From NCBI GenBank assembly GCA_964549765.1, contig CAZJWR010000006.1:1-64000 (forward strand): 64,000 bases of DNA, given 5' to 3'. Shown here in pieces: positions 44,470-53,804 of the stretch. The stretch is from CAZJWR01 sp964549765. GTDB taxonomy: Bacteria > Zixibacteria > MSB-5A5 > GN15 > JAAZOE01. Position 1 is the first letter of the stretch, and the number at the start of each line of letters is the position of its first letter. Under the pieces are notes generated by a model that worked only from the letters and a program-made list of their open reading frames with translations, made no database searches and was not told the DNA's origin. Position numbers and translations under genes: made by a program.

Positions 44470-47400
44470 CTACTTGTTGGTCTTGGACTTCTCCGCCGCG
44501 CCGTTGGTTTTGAAACTCAGTTCGGCCAACTGCGCATAGATGTGGAACCGGAGAGTGGCGTCCTTCTGCGCCAATTCGCCCAATCGCTCGAACCGTTCAC
44601 GATTGGTGCCGCGCAATGTCCGCCACCGGATTTCGCCGTTGGCGTAATCGGCATAGGGAATCGTCGGCGGCTTCGAATCGAGACTCAGTGGATTTTTGCC
44701 CTCGTCGATCAGGGCCGGATTGAACCTGACCAGCGGCCAGTGACCGCAGTCGACGGCTTTCTGCTGTTCGTTGAAGCCCTGGGCCATATCGATACCGTGA
44801 GCAATGCAGTGACTGTAGGCGATGATAATCGACGGGCCGTCGTAGGCCTCGGCTTCCATGAACGCCTTAACCGTCTGGCTCTGATTGGCGCCCATGGCGA
44901 CCCGGGCGACATAGACATTGCCGTAGCTCATGACCATCATGGCCAGGTCTTTCTTTGGCAGCGGTTTGCCGGCGAAGGCGAATTTGGCGGTGGCGCCGCG
45001 CGGCGTCGATTTGGACATCTGACCGCCAGTATTGGAATAGACCTCGGTATCGAGCACGAGCAGATTGATGTTCTTGCCAGAGGCGAGGACATGATCCAGT
45101 CCGCCGTAGCCGATATCATAGGCCCAGCCATCGCCGCCGACGCCCCAGACCGATTTCTTTACCAGGTAATCGGCGATTTCCAGCAGTCGTGTGGCTTCGG
45201 GGGTATTCATCTTTTCCAGTTTCGCTTTCAAATCCGCGACCCGTTTCCGCTGTTTCTCGATACCATCCTGATCGGATTGGTCGGCGTTGGCGATTTCATC
45301 GTAGCTGTCGGGAGCTGTTTTCTTGAGCAGTTCTCTGGCGTATTCGTGCAGTTTGTCGACCGTCAGACGCATCCCGAAGGAGAATTCGGCGCAATCTTCG
45401 AACAGCGAATTGGACCAGGCCGGGCCGCGACCGTCGGGACGGGTGGTATACGGTGTCGTCGGCAGGTTGCCGCCATAGATCGACGAGCAGCCGGTGGCGT
45501 TGCCGATGAGAGCGCGGTCGCCAAACAATTGTGTGAGAAGCTTGACGTACGGCGTTTCACCGCAGCCGGCGCAGGCGCCGGAGAATTCGAACAGCGGCCG
45601 GATGAACTGGCTGCCCTTGACTGTGCCCACCTTGTACAGCGACGGGTCGGTATCCGGCAGGTTCCGGAAGAATTTGAAATTCTTCGCCTCCTGCTCGCGC
45701 AACGGTAACTGGAGCGACATGTTGATTGCCTTGCGGCCGGTCTTTTCCTTGTTCGCGTCTTTTTCATACGCGGGGCAGACCACGACGCACGCGGAACAGC
45801 CGGTGCAGTCCTCGGGAGCGATCTGAAGGGTATATTTCATTCCTTTGAAGGTCGGGCCGCGAGCGTCGGCCGATTTGAACGTCTCCGGAGCATCGTTGAG
45901 GAGTTTCGGATCGTACGCCTTCTGCAGGATGGTGGCATGCGGGCAAATCAGCACGCACTGTCCGCACTGGGTGCAGACATCCGGCTCCCAGACGGGGATA
46001 TCAATGGCGATATTCCGCTTTTCGTACTGGGTCGTGCCCGACATGTAGGTTCCGTCGTCGGGGAACGCTGACACGGGCAGCTCGTCGCCCTTGTTGGCGA
46101 TCATCGGGCCGAGGACGTTTTTGACGAAATCCGGAGCATTTTCCGGTACCGGGGGACGCATGGTCGTCGAACTCGTGATTTCCTTGGGATAGTCGACTTT
46201 GTAAATCGCGCCCTTGGCGCCGTCGACCGCCTTGAGGTTCATGTTGACGACCTTATCGCCCTTGCCGCCGTAGGTTTTCTTGATGGAATTTTCGATTTCC
46301 CGGATCGAATCCTCGGGGGAGAGGATTTTTGAAATCAGGAAGAATGCCGTCTGCATGATGGTGTTGATGCGGGCGCCGAGCCCCAAGTCCTTAGCAAGCG
46401 TCACGGCATCGATGACGTAGAATTCGAGATGCTTGTCGATGATCAGTTTCTGCACCTCGCGCGGCAGATGACCCCAGACTTCATCCTTCGGATATGGGCT
46501 GTTGAGCAGGAAAGTGCCGCCCTCGACGACGTTGGTCAGCATGTCGTACTTTTCGAGGAACGAGAAGTTGTGGCAGGCGACCAGGTTGGCCTTGGAGATG
46601 AGATACGGGCTGCGAATCGGCTTCTTGCTGAACCGCACGTGAGAAACGGTTATGGCGCCGGCCTTCTTCGAGTCGTAGACGAAATACCCCTGGGCGTAAT
46701 AGTCGGTATTTTCCCCGATGATTTTAATCGTGTTCTTGTTGGCGCCGACGGTGCCGTCGGAACCGAGGCCGTAAAACAGCGCCCGATGAACATGCTCGCC
46801 CTCGATATCAAAAGTGCGGTCGTAGTCGAGGCTGGTATTGGTCACGTCATCGACGATGGAGACGGTGAAGTGATTTTTCGGAGCCTTTTCTTTCAGGTTG
46901 TCCAGTGCCGCCTTGACGTCGGCCGGGCGGAAATCTTTTGAACCCAGTCCATAGCGTCCGCCGACGACCATCGGGGCCTTGGCCAAATGCAGGGTACCTT
47001 CCTGCTGGGATTCGCGGATGGCGTTCTGGATGTCCTGGTACAACGGCTCGCCGGCCGCCCCCGGCTCTTTGGTGCGATCCAGAACGGCGATCCCGGTGAC
47101 GGTTTTGGGCAGGGTCTTGATGAAGGCGTCCACCGAGAATGGACGATACAGTCGAACTTTGATGACGCCGACTTTCTCGCCCTGGGCGTTCAGATAATCG
47201 ACCGTTTCGTGAGCACATTCGGCGCCGGATCCCATGATGACGACCACCCGGTCGGCGTCGGGAGCACCGATATAATCGAACAGATGATAGGCGCGCCCGG
47301 TCAGTTTCGTGAATTTGTCCATGTGCTTCTGGACAATCTCCGGCGCCGCGATATAATACCTGTTGACGGTTTCACGCGATTGGAAAAACACGTCGGGATT

Positions 47401-48111
47401 CTGCGACGTGCCCCGGATCATGGCCCGGTCGGGATTCAGAGCCCGCATGCGGTGGCCCCGGATCATATCGTCGGTGATAAGCTGCGCCATGACGTCGTAC
47501 GGCAGCTCGGTGATTTTCTGCACTTCGTGGGACGTCCGGAACCCGTCGAAGGCATGGACAAAGGGAATGCGGCTTTCAAGCGACGCCGCTTCCGCGATCA
47601 GCGCCATGTCCATGGTCTCCTGCACCGATCCGGACAACATGATGCCGAACCCGGTCGTCCGGACGGCCATGATATCCGAATGGTCGCCAAAAATGGACAG
47701 AGCGTGGGTCGCGACAGCCCGCGCTGAGACGTGAAAAACGGTCGGGGTCAATTCGCCGGCGATCTTGAACATGGTCGGGATCATCAGCAAAAGTCCCTGC
47801 GAGGCCGTGAACGTCGTCGACAACGATCCGCTGGTGACGGCGCCGTGGACGGCCGCCGAGGCGCCGCCCTCGGACTGCATTTCGATGACGTGGGGAATGC
47901 TTCCCCAGATATTGGTCTGACCCCGGGCCGATTTCTCGTCGGCCACCTCGCCCATCACCGACGACGGCGTGATGGGATAAATCGCGATGACCTCATTGAT
48001 GGCATGGGCCGTATGGGTCACGGCGCTGTTGCCGTCGATGGTTATGGTTTTCCCGGCCGTGGCGGCCTTTTTCGCCGCGGCTTTATCTTCAGTTGCGGTT
48101 GAGTGCTTCAT
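44470..48111 (-). CDS. nifJ: Pyruvate:ferredoxin (flavodoxin) oxidoreductase, single-chain
   Basis: Decarboxylates pyruvate to acetyl-CoA and CO2 with reduction of ferredoxin, oxygen-sensitive and cytoplasmic. The 1213-residue homodimer-type chain contains all domains in order. The pyrimidine-binding half has AINEVIAIYPITPSSVMGEV. The gamma domain follows. A two-cluster ferredoxin domain has CTQCGQCVLICPHA and CTGCSACVVVCPAYEKD. The TPP-binding region has CAGCGETPYVKLL and VGGDGWAYDIGYGGLDHV. VYSNTGGQMSKSTPRG is the conserved TPP-site loop. It reaches full family length. Surrounding genes are not functionally linked. Confidence 0.97.
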   Translation of the reverse strand: MKHSTATEDKAAAKKAATAGKTITIDGNSAVTHTAHAINEVIAIYPITPSSVMGEVADEKSARGQTNIWGSIPHVIEMQSEGGASAAVHGAVTSGSLSTTFTASQGLLLMIPTMFKIAGELTPTVFHVSARAVATHALSIFGDHSDIMAVRTTGFGIMLSGSVQETMDMALIAEAASLESRIPFVHAFDGFRTSHEVQKITELPYDVMAQLITDDMIRGHRMRALNPDRAMIRGTSQNPDVFFQSRETVNRYYIAAPEIVQKHMDKFTKLTGRAYHLFDYIGAPDADRVVVIMGSGAECAHETVDYLNAQGEKVGVIKVRLYRPFSVDAFIKTLPKTVTGIAVLDRTKEPGAAGEPLYQDIQNAIRESQQEGTLHLAKAPMVVGGRYGLGSKDFRPADVKAALDNLKEKAPKNHFTVSIVDDVTNTSLDYDRTFDIEGEHVHRALFYGLGSDGTVGANKNTIKIIGENTDYYAQGYFVYDSKKAGAITVSHVRFSKKPIRSPYLISKANLVACHNFSFLEKYDMLTNVVEGGTFLLNSPYPKDEVWGHLPREVQKLIIDKHLEFYVIDAVTLAKDLGLGARINTIMQTAFFLISKILSPEDSIREIENSIKKTYGGKGDKVVNMNLKAVDGAKGAIYKVDYPKEITSSTTMRPPVPENAPDFVKNVLGPMIANKGDELPVSAFPDDGTYMSGTTQYEKRNIAIDIPVWEPDVCTQCGQCVLICPHATILQKAYDPKLLNDAPETFKSADARGPTFKGMKYTLQIAPEDCTGCSACVVVCPAYEKDANKEKTGRKAINMSLQLPLREQEAKNFKFFRNLPDTDPSLYKVGTVKGSQFIRPLFEFSGACAGCGETPYVKLLTQLFGDRALIGNATGCSSIYGGNLPTTPYTTRPDGRGPAWSNSLFEDCAEFSFGMRLTVDKLHEYARELLKKTAPDSYDEIANADQSDQDGIEKQRKRVADLKAKLEKMNTPEATRLLEIADYLVKKSVWGVGGDGWAYDIGYGGLDHVLASGKNINLLVLDTEVYSNTGGQMSKSTPRGATAKFAFAGKPLPKKDLAMMVMSYGNVYVARVAMGANQSQTVKAFMEAEAYDGPSIIIAYSHCIAHGIDMAQGFNEQQKAVDCGHWPLVRFNPALIDEGKNPLSLDSKPPTIPYADYANGEIRWRTLRGTNRERFERLGELAQKDATLRFHIYAQLAELSFKTNGAAEKSKTNK

Positions 48112-48250
48112 GTACTGTCTCCTCTATAGAATCAAGCATCCGGTCGATACGGCCGGTACCGAGACTGTATACTCACGAGTTTATGTTCCGTTTCATCCGT
48201 GGACCGAATCACCTCGTATGATTGTGGATAATACACCCGACAATTTCAGG

Positions 48251-48802
48251 TCAAATTTTCGCCAGGGTGATTTTTTTCTGGGCCTGGTATTTCCCTTTCT
48301 TGTCCGCATACGATACCTGGCAGACCTCGTCGCTTTCGAGAAAAATCAACTGCGCGATGCCTTCGTTGGCGTAGACCCGCACCGGGAGGGGAGAGGTGTT
48401 CGATAATTCCAGCGTCGCGTAGCCCTCCCATTCCGGCTCGAATGGCGTGACATTCACAATCAGGCCGCACCGGGCATAGGTGGATTTTCCGACACAGAGA
48501 GTCAGGATATTGCGGGGGATTTTGAAATATTCTACAGTGCGGGCCAAGGCGAAAGAATGCGGCGGGATGAGGACCGACTTCTTGCGGATCAGCGTAAACG
48601 ATCCGTTGTCGGTGCGTTTGGGGTCGATTTCGCTGGCGTTGAGACCGGTAAAAATGTGGAACTCGTCGGCGACGCGAAAATCGTATCCGTATGAGGATAG
48701 CCCGTAGGAAATTCCTTTGCGATTTTGCCGGGCGGCGAAGGGGCGAATCATTCCGTGTGTCCGCGCCATGGTACGAATCCATTTATCCGATTTCAGAGCC
48801 AT
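48251..48802 (-). CDS. dcd: dCTP deaminase
   Basis: Deaminates dCTP to dUTP for thymidylate synthesis. The 183-residue trimeric beta-fold protein has ISYGLSSYGYDFRVADEF, IPPHSFALARTVEYFKIP, GKSTYARCGLIVNVTPFEPE with the catalytic region, and NEGIAQLIFLESDE. This belongs to the Dcd subgroup with the SSYGYD motif. ATG 48802 is supported by GGAG upstream. A start nine codons earlier lacks one. Confidence 0.93.
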   Translation of the reverse strand: MALKSDKWIRTMARTHGMIRPFAARQNRKGISYGLSSYGYDFRVADEFHIFTGLNASEIDPKRTDNGSFTLIRKKSVLIPPHSFALARTVEYFKIPRNILTLCVGKSTYARCGLIVNVTPFEPEWEGYATLELSNTSPLPVRVYANEGIAQLIFLESDEVCQVSYADKKGKYQAQKKITLAKI

Positions 48803-48885
48803 TCGTCTCCGTTCACTTTCATTTATCAATGCAGCAATAACCGGAACGACTATGCTAAAACATTATCATCCGATTGTCAAACACT

Positions 48886-49305
48886 TTAGACCGGTTTACC
48901 GGCCTTTTGCCAGCGGAGCAGATCGCCCACGGTATATTTCTCGAAAACCTCCAGGAGCGCATCCTGCGCCTTTTCCAGAAGGTATTGAATGGGGCAATCG
49001 TCCCGGTCGCAAATCTCCTCGACATTAAAGCATTTTGCGAGGAAATAGGGACCGTGGATCACTTCGACGATTTCACGGAAACTGATTTGTTCGGCCGGTC
49101 GCCCGAGCGAAAAGCCGCCCTTGACTCCCCGGTGAGACCGGACCAAACCCGACCTTGAGAGCGACTGAAAAATCTTGGCCAGAAATTTCTCTGGTACATC
49201 CTGCGCTGCGGAAATTTCGGAAAGAGGAGTGATTTTGCCCGCTGGCTGATCGGCCAAGTAAATCACCCCAAAAATCCCGTATGCCTCCGCTTTGGTAAAC
49301 TGCAT
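48886..49305 (-). CDS. Rrf2-family Fe-S transcriptional regulator
   Basis: A 139-residue winged-helix regulator. The recognition region FLAKIFQSLSRSGLVRSHRG and GGFSLGRPAEQISF are typical of Rrf2/IscR/NsrR proteins. Three cysteines, Cys92, Cys99 and Cys104 in KCFNVEEICDRDDCPI, have the spacing that ligates a redox-sensitive Fe-S cluster. It could sense iron-sulfur status, oxygen or NO. It is divergent from the FAD/Fe-S oxidase gene at 49595, a possible target, with a palindrome between them. Confidence 0.88.
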   Translation of the reverse strand: MQFTKAEAYGIFGVIYLADQPAGKITPLSEISAAQDVPEKFLAKIFQSLSRSGLVRSHRGVKGGFSLGRPAEQISFREIVEVIHGPYFLAKCFNVEEICDRDDCPIQYLLEKAQDALLEVFEKYTVGDLLRWQKAGKPV

Positions 49306-49445
49306 AATTCCTCACCCTCTATCGACTTCGATTGACATGGCGTTAAACCTTACTTCATCTCGAAGGAAATATAGACGGCCGGCCCCGTAAAGTCAACAGA
49401 ATTTGTGCTTTTTTTCACGAATTCGACCCGCCGGCCTATCAAAAT

Positions 49446-49455
49446 TTTGTACAAA
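49446..49455. promoter_or_regulatory. Palindrome between Rrf2 regulator and oxidase genes
   Basis: TTTGTACAAA is a perfect 10-base palindrome in the 289-base divergent region, about 100 bases before the oxidase promoter. It is a candidate Rrf2 binding site by position only. The rest of this AT-rich region shows no gene. Confidence 0.35.
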
Positions 49456-49558
49456 TAACGGCTGGCGAATATCCATAGTATTTTATGTGCCAATCAATTA
49501 AAACGATGATAAATTAGATCAATATAATTTATTTTTCCAATTTAAGATTGCCTTAGAC

Positions 49559-49586
49559 TTGACTTGAGCGGCAAAGAATGTATATT
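49559..49586 (+). promoter_or_regulatory. Promoter of the GlcD/GlpC-like fusion, possibly leaderless
   Basis: TTGACT (49559-49564) and TATATT (49581-49586) with a 16-base spacer. The ATG at 49595 is only nine bases after the -10 box, so transcription would begin at or within a few bases of the start codon. No ribosome site is visible. Confidence 0.45.
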
Positions 49587-49594
49587 ACTTCTTG

Positions 49595-52315
49595 ATGGCA
49601 GATAAGACCAAAATAGTTAAGTATTTCGGGACGGTCTCGCCGGACGGGCCTGCTTCCCGTGAAGCGTATGCGTCGGATGCCTCTGTCTACCGCATCCTGC
49701 CGGAGCGCGTACTGTGTCCGAATAACGAAAAAGAAGCGATAGATTTCATCCTCGATTCCCTCAACCGGGGAATCCCGGTCACCCCGCGCGGCGGCGGCAC
49801 CGGATTGGCCGGAGGCGCATTGGGGAACGGTCATGTTATCGACTGTTCCCGTCTGACTGAAATACGAGAAATATCTATTGACAAAAAAACCGTGACCTGC
49901 CAGCCCGGGATTACCTATCAGGATCTCAACATCGCCCTTAAAGATCATGGTTTGTTTTTCCCGCCCGACCCTTCCTCCGGCGACAGCTGCCAGATCGGCG
50001 GGATGCTGGCCAATAACTCGTCCGGCCCGCGTTCGGTCAAATATGGGTTGACATCCAAATATGTCGAAGAACTCACCGTTTTGACCAATCGCAGAAAACC
50101 GCTGACGCTGCGGAAATACCGGCTCGACAGTCCGGAATTGAAGGAATTCCTGGCGTCTTATCCCGAGTATGAAGAAATTCGCTCGCGGCTTACCGACAAT
50201 CGTGACCTGATTCTCGACCGCTGGCCCAAAGTGAAAAAGAACTCTGCCGGTTATAATCTCCATCAGATCGTCACCGATCTGGATAATGGCATATACAATA
50301 TCCCGGCCTTGTATGTCGGTTCCGAGGGCACCCTCGGATTTTTCCTGTCGGTGACCCTTCGTCTGCTGCCGATCCCGCCGGGGAAACGGTCGTTTCGTCT
50401 ATTTTTCGATTCGCTCGAAGACGCCGGCGACGCCGTGGAGCCGCTTCTCGGCACCGAACCGTCGTCGCTTGAAATAGTCGACGGTTCCAGCCTGGATTTG
50501 ATCGGCCGCAAGGAACATCGCATTCCGCCCGGCGTTGAGGCGATGCTAATGCTGGAATATGACGACGATCTCGACGCCCACGAAGAGCAGCTTGAGTCGG
50601 CGCTTCACCGCATCAAACCGGCGTCGCCGCCGGAACGTGCGGCTTCCGAAGAGGAACGGCTGGCGCTGTGGGCGGCGCGCAAGGCCATCGTCCCGACCCT
50701 GTACCGGCATCATCCAATCCGCCGCCCCATTCCGTTCATCGAAGACGCTTCGCTGCCGGTGGAAAGGCTCACGGAATTTATATCGTGGGTCAGGAAACGT
50801 CTCGAAAAGGAGGGGCTGGTATTCGGCTTGTTCGGTCATATCGGCGACGGAAACGTACATATCAGGCCGCTTTTGAATCTTGCCGACGAATCCGAATTCG
50901 AACTGGCCAAAAGGCTCTACAACGAAACATACGATTATATGTTTTCTCTCGGCGGTTCCAGCACCGCCGAACACGCCGACGGCCGCCTGCGGGCGCCGGT
51001 TCTCCGCAAATTGTACGGAGACGAAATCTATAGTCTTTTCATGCGAATCAAGCAGATTCTCGATCCCGATAACCTATTCAATCCCGATGTGATATTATCC
51101 TCGCGGTCGATGACCGACGACATTGATCTCACCAAGCTGGAACTCACCTGCGCCGCCTGCGGTAAATGCAACGGATATTGTCCGGCCTTCGAAGTCTTTC
51201 GCCGAGAGGATATGTCGCCGCGCGGATGGCTGCGGATGCTGAAATTCGAGGGGGCGTCGGACAATACCCTGTCCGCCTTCTACGAATATTGCCTCAACTG
51301 CAAGAATTGCACGACCGTCTGTCCGGCAGAGGTGGATATCGCCGGCGAGATATTGAAATACAAGGCCCTGCGGCCGGATAAGAATGCCGGGCGCGTTATA
51401 TCCGTGTTCGATAATCGAAAGCTGTTCAACCGCCTCCTCAAAACAGGATCGATGCTCTATCCGCTTTCGCGCACCTGGATGGGCCGTAAGACCGCGGCAG
51501 TCGTCGGACGGCGTCCATTCGGATTCGACGATAAAGCGGTATTCCCGGAACCGGCGAGGAAATCGCTCCGCGAACGGCATCCCGACGCCTGCGCGAATTC
51601 GGGCGAGGTGGCGCTGTTCCATGGATGTGCCGACAATTACTTCGTCTCGTGGGCCGGCGATGCCGCGATTACGGTATTCCGGCATTATGGATGGGGCTTG
51701 GCGATGCCAAAGCAAACCTGCTGCGGACTGCCGATGGAAGTATACGGCCATCGCAATAATCTCATCGAAAAAGCGAAATTCAATATCGACGTCCTAAGCG
51801 ATTTCACGGCTGTGGTATTCACTTGCTCGTCGTGCCTGCACCGATTGGCCGATTATCATCAGCTTTTCGAAATCGGGAGCGAATATCACGGGAAAGCGCT
51901 GGCGCTCAAGGATAAGCTGTTCGATCTGAGCCAGTACCTGCGTCTGCGCCGGGTGACGTTCGAGGATACAAGACGATTGGACGGCCTGCGTGTTTCGTAT
52001 CATCATCCCTGCCACCTGCGCGCCGCCGGTCTCGAAAAGGAACCGCTTCGTTTGCTGGAGCAGATCGAGGGGATCGAGATTCTCCATCCCGAACGGGCCA
52101 GCCGTTGCTGCGGACAGGCGGGATCGTTCGGATTCACGCATTACCGCGAGGGGGCGGCCATGTTCGACGCCAAGCGGGAGGAATACCGGCGGCTCAGTCC
52201 CGACGTTATCGTCAGCAGTTGTCCGTCGTGCATATCAAAAGTCCGCAAGGAGATGGGCGGCGCTGTCCGGGTCTGTCATCCCATCGAACTGATCGCGGAC
52301 ATTCTGGAAGGATAG
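49595..52315 (+). CDS. FAD-linked oxidase fused to GlpC-like Fe-S reductase (D-2-hydroxyacid dehydrogenase type)
   Basis: A 906-residue fusion. The N-terminal FAD-binding domain (about 35-210) has VTPRGGGTGLAGGALGNGHV and FFPPDPSSGDSCQIGGMLAN. The GlcD-type C-terminal domain (to about 500) has LFGHIGDGNVHIRP and SSTAEHADGR. Two ferredoxin-type motifs follow, CAACGKCNGYCPAFEVF and CLNCKNCTTVCPAEVDI. Two CCG domains end it (CCGLPMEVYGHR and HHPCHLRA plus CCGQAGSFG). It should oxidise a hydroxyacid such as D-lactate or glycolate and pass electrons through Fe-S clusters to quinone or a similar acceptor. A TTG three bases upstream of the ATG is also in frame. Confidence 0.92.
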   Translation: MADKTKIVKYFGTVSPDGPASREAYASDASVYRILPERVLCPNNEKEAIDFILDSLNRGIPVTPRGGGTGLAGGALGNGHVIDCSRLTEIREISIDKKTVTCQPGITYQDLNIALKDHGLFFPPDPSSGDSCQIGGMLANNSSGPRSVKYGLTSKYVEELTVLTNRRKPLTLRKYRLDSPELKEFLASYPEYEEIRSRLTDNRDLILDRWPKVKKNSAGYNLHQIVTDLDNGIYNIPALYVGSEGTLGFFLSVTLRLLPIPPGKRSFRLFFDSLEDAGDAVEPLLGTEPSSLEIVDGSSLDLIGRKEHRIPPGVEAMLMLEYDDDLDAHEEQLESALHRIKPASPPERAASEEERLALWAARKAIVPTLYRHHPIRRPIPFIEDASLPVERLTEFISWVRKRLEKEGLVFGLFGHIGDGNVHIRPLLNLADESEFELAKRLYNETYDYMFSLGGSSTAEHADGRLRAPVLRKLYGDEIYSLFMRIKQILDPDNLFNPDVILSSRSMTDDIDLTKLELTCAACGKCNGYCPAFEVFRREDMSPRGWLRMLKFEGASDNTLSAFYEYCLNCKNCTTVCPAEVDIAGEILKYKALRPDKNAGRVISVFDNRKLFNRLLKTGSMLYPLSRTWMGRKTAAVVGRRPFGFDDKAVFPEPARKSLRERHPDACANSGEVALFHGCADNYFVSWAGDAAITVFRHYGWGLAMPKQTCCGLPMEVYGHRNNLIEKAKFNIDVLSDFTAVVFTCSSCLHRLADYHQLFEIGSEYHGKALALKDKLFDLSQYLRLRRVTFEDTRRLDGLRVSYHHPCHLRAAGLEKEPLRLLEQIEGIEILHPERASRCCGQAGSFGFTHYREGAAMFDAKREEYRRLSPDVIVSSCPSCISKVRKEMGGAVRVCHPIELIADILEG

Positions 52316-52323
52316 ATTCAATC

Positions 52324-52866
52324 ATGCCGCATGAAGGCGACCACGGCCTGCTGATCGTCTATACCGGCGACGGCAAGGGCAAAACGACGGCGGCGCTCGG
52401 CTTATGTGTGCGGGCCGCCGGGCACGGGAACAAATGTCTTGTGCTGCAGTTTATCAAGAGTGATTGGGAGTACGGCGAATTGAAAGGATTCGAACGATTG
52501 GCGCCGGAGGTTGAAATCAGACCGATGGGCGTCGGCTGTTTCGGCAAGCCGGGCGATGAAACGCCGCGTGAAGAACATGAAAAGGCTGCCGCAGAAGCAT
52601 TACGATCCGCCCGTGACGCGATCCAGTCGGGAGACTACGACGTCGTGATTCTGGACGAAATCAACATCGCCGTGCATTACAAATTGATCGATATCAAGGA
52701 ACTTATGCGGCTGATAGATAACCGACCCGAGCGGGTTAACCTGGTGCTCACGGGACGCTATGCCGATCATCGGGTCATCAAGGCCGCCGACCTGGTAACG
52801 AACATGCAGGAAGTCAAGCATCCGTATCAAAAGGGCATATTATCCAAGAAGGGCATAGACTATTAA
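52324..52866 (+). CDS. cobO: Cob(I)alamin adenosyltransferase, BtuR/CobO type
   Basis: Attaches the 5'-deoxyadenosyl group of ATP to cobalt of corrinoids, giving coenzyme B12. The 180-residue P-loop protein has the N-terminal VYTGDGKGKTTAALGL Walker motif, VLQFIKSDWEYGE, VILDEINIAVHYKLI and LVLTGRYADHRVIKAADLVT, all characteristic. It starts eight bases after the oxidase stop and ends in a TAATG overlap with the next gene, indicating an operon. Confidence 0.93.
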   Translation: MPHEGDHGLLIVYTGDGKGKTTAALGLCVRAAGHGNKCLVLQFIKSDWEYGELKGFERLAPEVEIRPMGVGCFGKPGDETPREEHEKAAAEALRSARDAIQSGDYDVVILDEINIAVHYKLIDIKELMRLIDNRPERVNLVLTGRYADHRVIKAADLVTNMQEVKHPYQKGILSKKGIDY

Positions 52867-53804
52867 TGCCGGATGATGCGGTTGACAATCGATCAGAAGA
52901 TCCCTCACCGGGCAAAATAGCCGTCCTCGGCAGCAGTGGTTTCATCGGCGCCCATCTGACGCTGTTTCTCCTGCAAATGGGTTATCGCCTTAGCCTGCTG
53001 CACCACAAGGCCGATCCCGACTATGTTTCCCCGCGCGGACAGATCGAATCGGTCCAGGGATCGATAAACGACAAAGACGCGCTGGTACGCTGCTTTGGCG
53101 GTTGCACGCAGGTCTATCATCTGGTGGGGATCATCGCCGAGACGCGAACGAAGACGTTTCGCAAAACCGTCGCCGAGGGCACAAAGGCGGTCATCGACGC
53201 TGCCAAAGAGGCGGGCGTCGAGAAGATTTTCTACCTGTCGGCCCTGGGGGCATCGCAGGATGCCCAGACGGATTATTTCCGCACCAAGTGGGAGGCGGAA
53301 CAGGTCGTCATCGAATCCGGCCTTGATTATAGCATCTTCCGGCCGTCGATCGCGTATGGCGTCCGCGACAAGTTCATCAACAAAATCGCGTCGATGGTTA
53401 AATACTCGCCGGTAATTCCCGTGCTCGGTGACGGCGAATATCGATTGCAACCGGTCTATGTTGAGGAATTGGCGGCGGTCATGGCGCATGCATCGCGGCT
53501 GGACCGCACCAACGGCAAAATATATGAGGTCGGCGGGCCGGAGCAGTTGACTTACCTGGAGATTCTTGATATAATCAAGCGGGTTTTGGGCCGGAAACGG
53601 CTGACCGCGCATGTCCCGATCTCGTGGGCCAAAATCGCGGCGGCCGTCATGGAAAAAATTCTAAAGCCGGCGCCGTTGACCCGCGATCAGATACACATGC
53701 TGAAGAAAGAATCGATTTGCGACCACACCATAGTCGAGAAGGAATTCGGCGTTACATTTTCTCGACTTGAGATGCAATTACAGAAATATCTAAGGAAACG
53801 ATAA
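52866..53804 (+). CDS. NAD(P)-binding epimerase-like protein (NDUFA9-like)
   Basis: A 312-residue extended SDR protein with the dinucleotide motif AVLGSSGFIGAHLTLFLLQM. It also has YFRTKWEAEQVVIESGLDYS, FRPSIAYGVRD and a C-terminal region MVKYSPVIPVLGDGEYRLQP. It resembles the complex I accessory NDUFA9 and related atypical SDR proteins. The active-site Tyr-x3-Lys is YFRTK. Role unknown in bacteria, possibly quinone or lipid related. Start and stop overlap the neighbours as TAATG on both sides. Confidence 0.8.
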   Translation: MPDDAVDNRSEDPSPGKIAVLGSSGFIGAHLTLFLLQMGYRLSLLHHKADPDYVSPRGQIESVQGSINDKDALVRCFGGCTQVYHLVGIIAETRTKTFRKTVAEGTKAVIDAAKEAGVEKIFYLSALGASQDAQTDYFRTKWEAEQVVIESGLDYSIFRPSIAYGVRDKFINKIASMVKYSPVIPVLGDGEYRLQPVYVEELAAVMAHASRLDRTNGKIYEVGGPEQLTYLEILDIIKRVLGRKRLTAHVPISWAKIAAAVMEKILKPAPLTRDQIHMLKKESICDHTIVEKEFGVTFSRLEMQLQKYLRKR

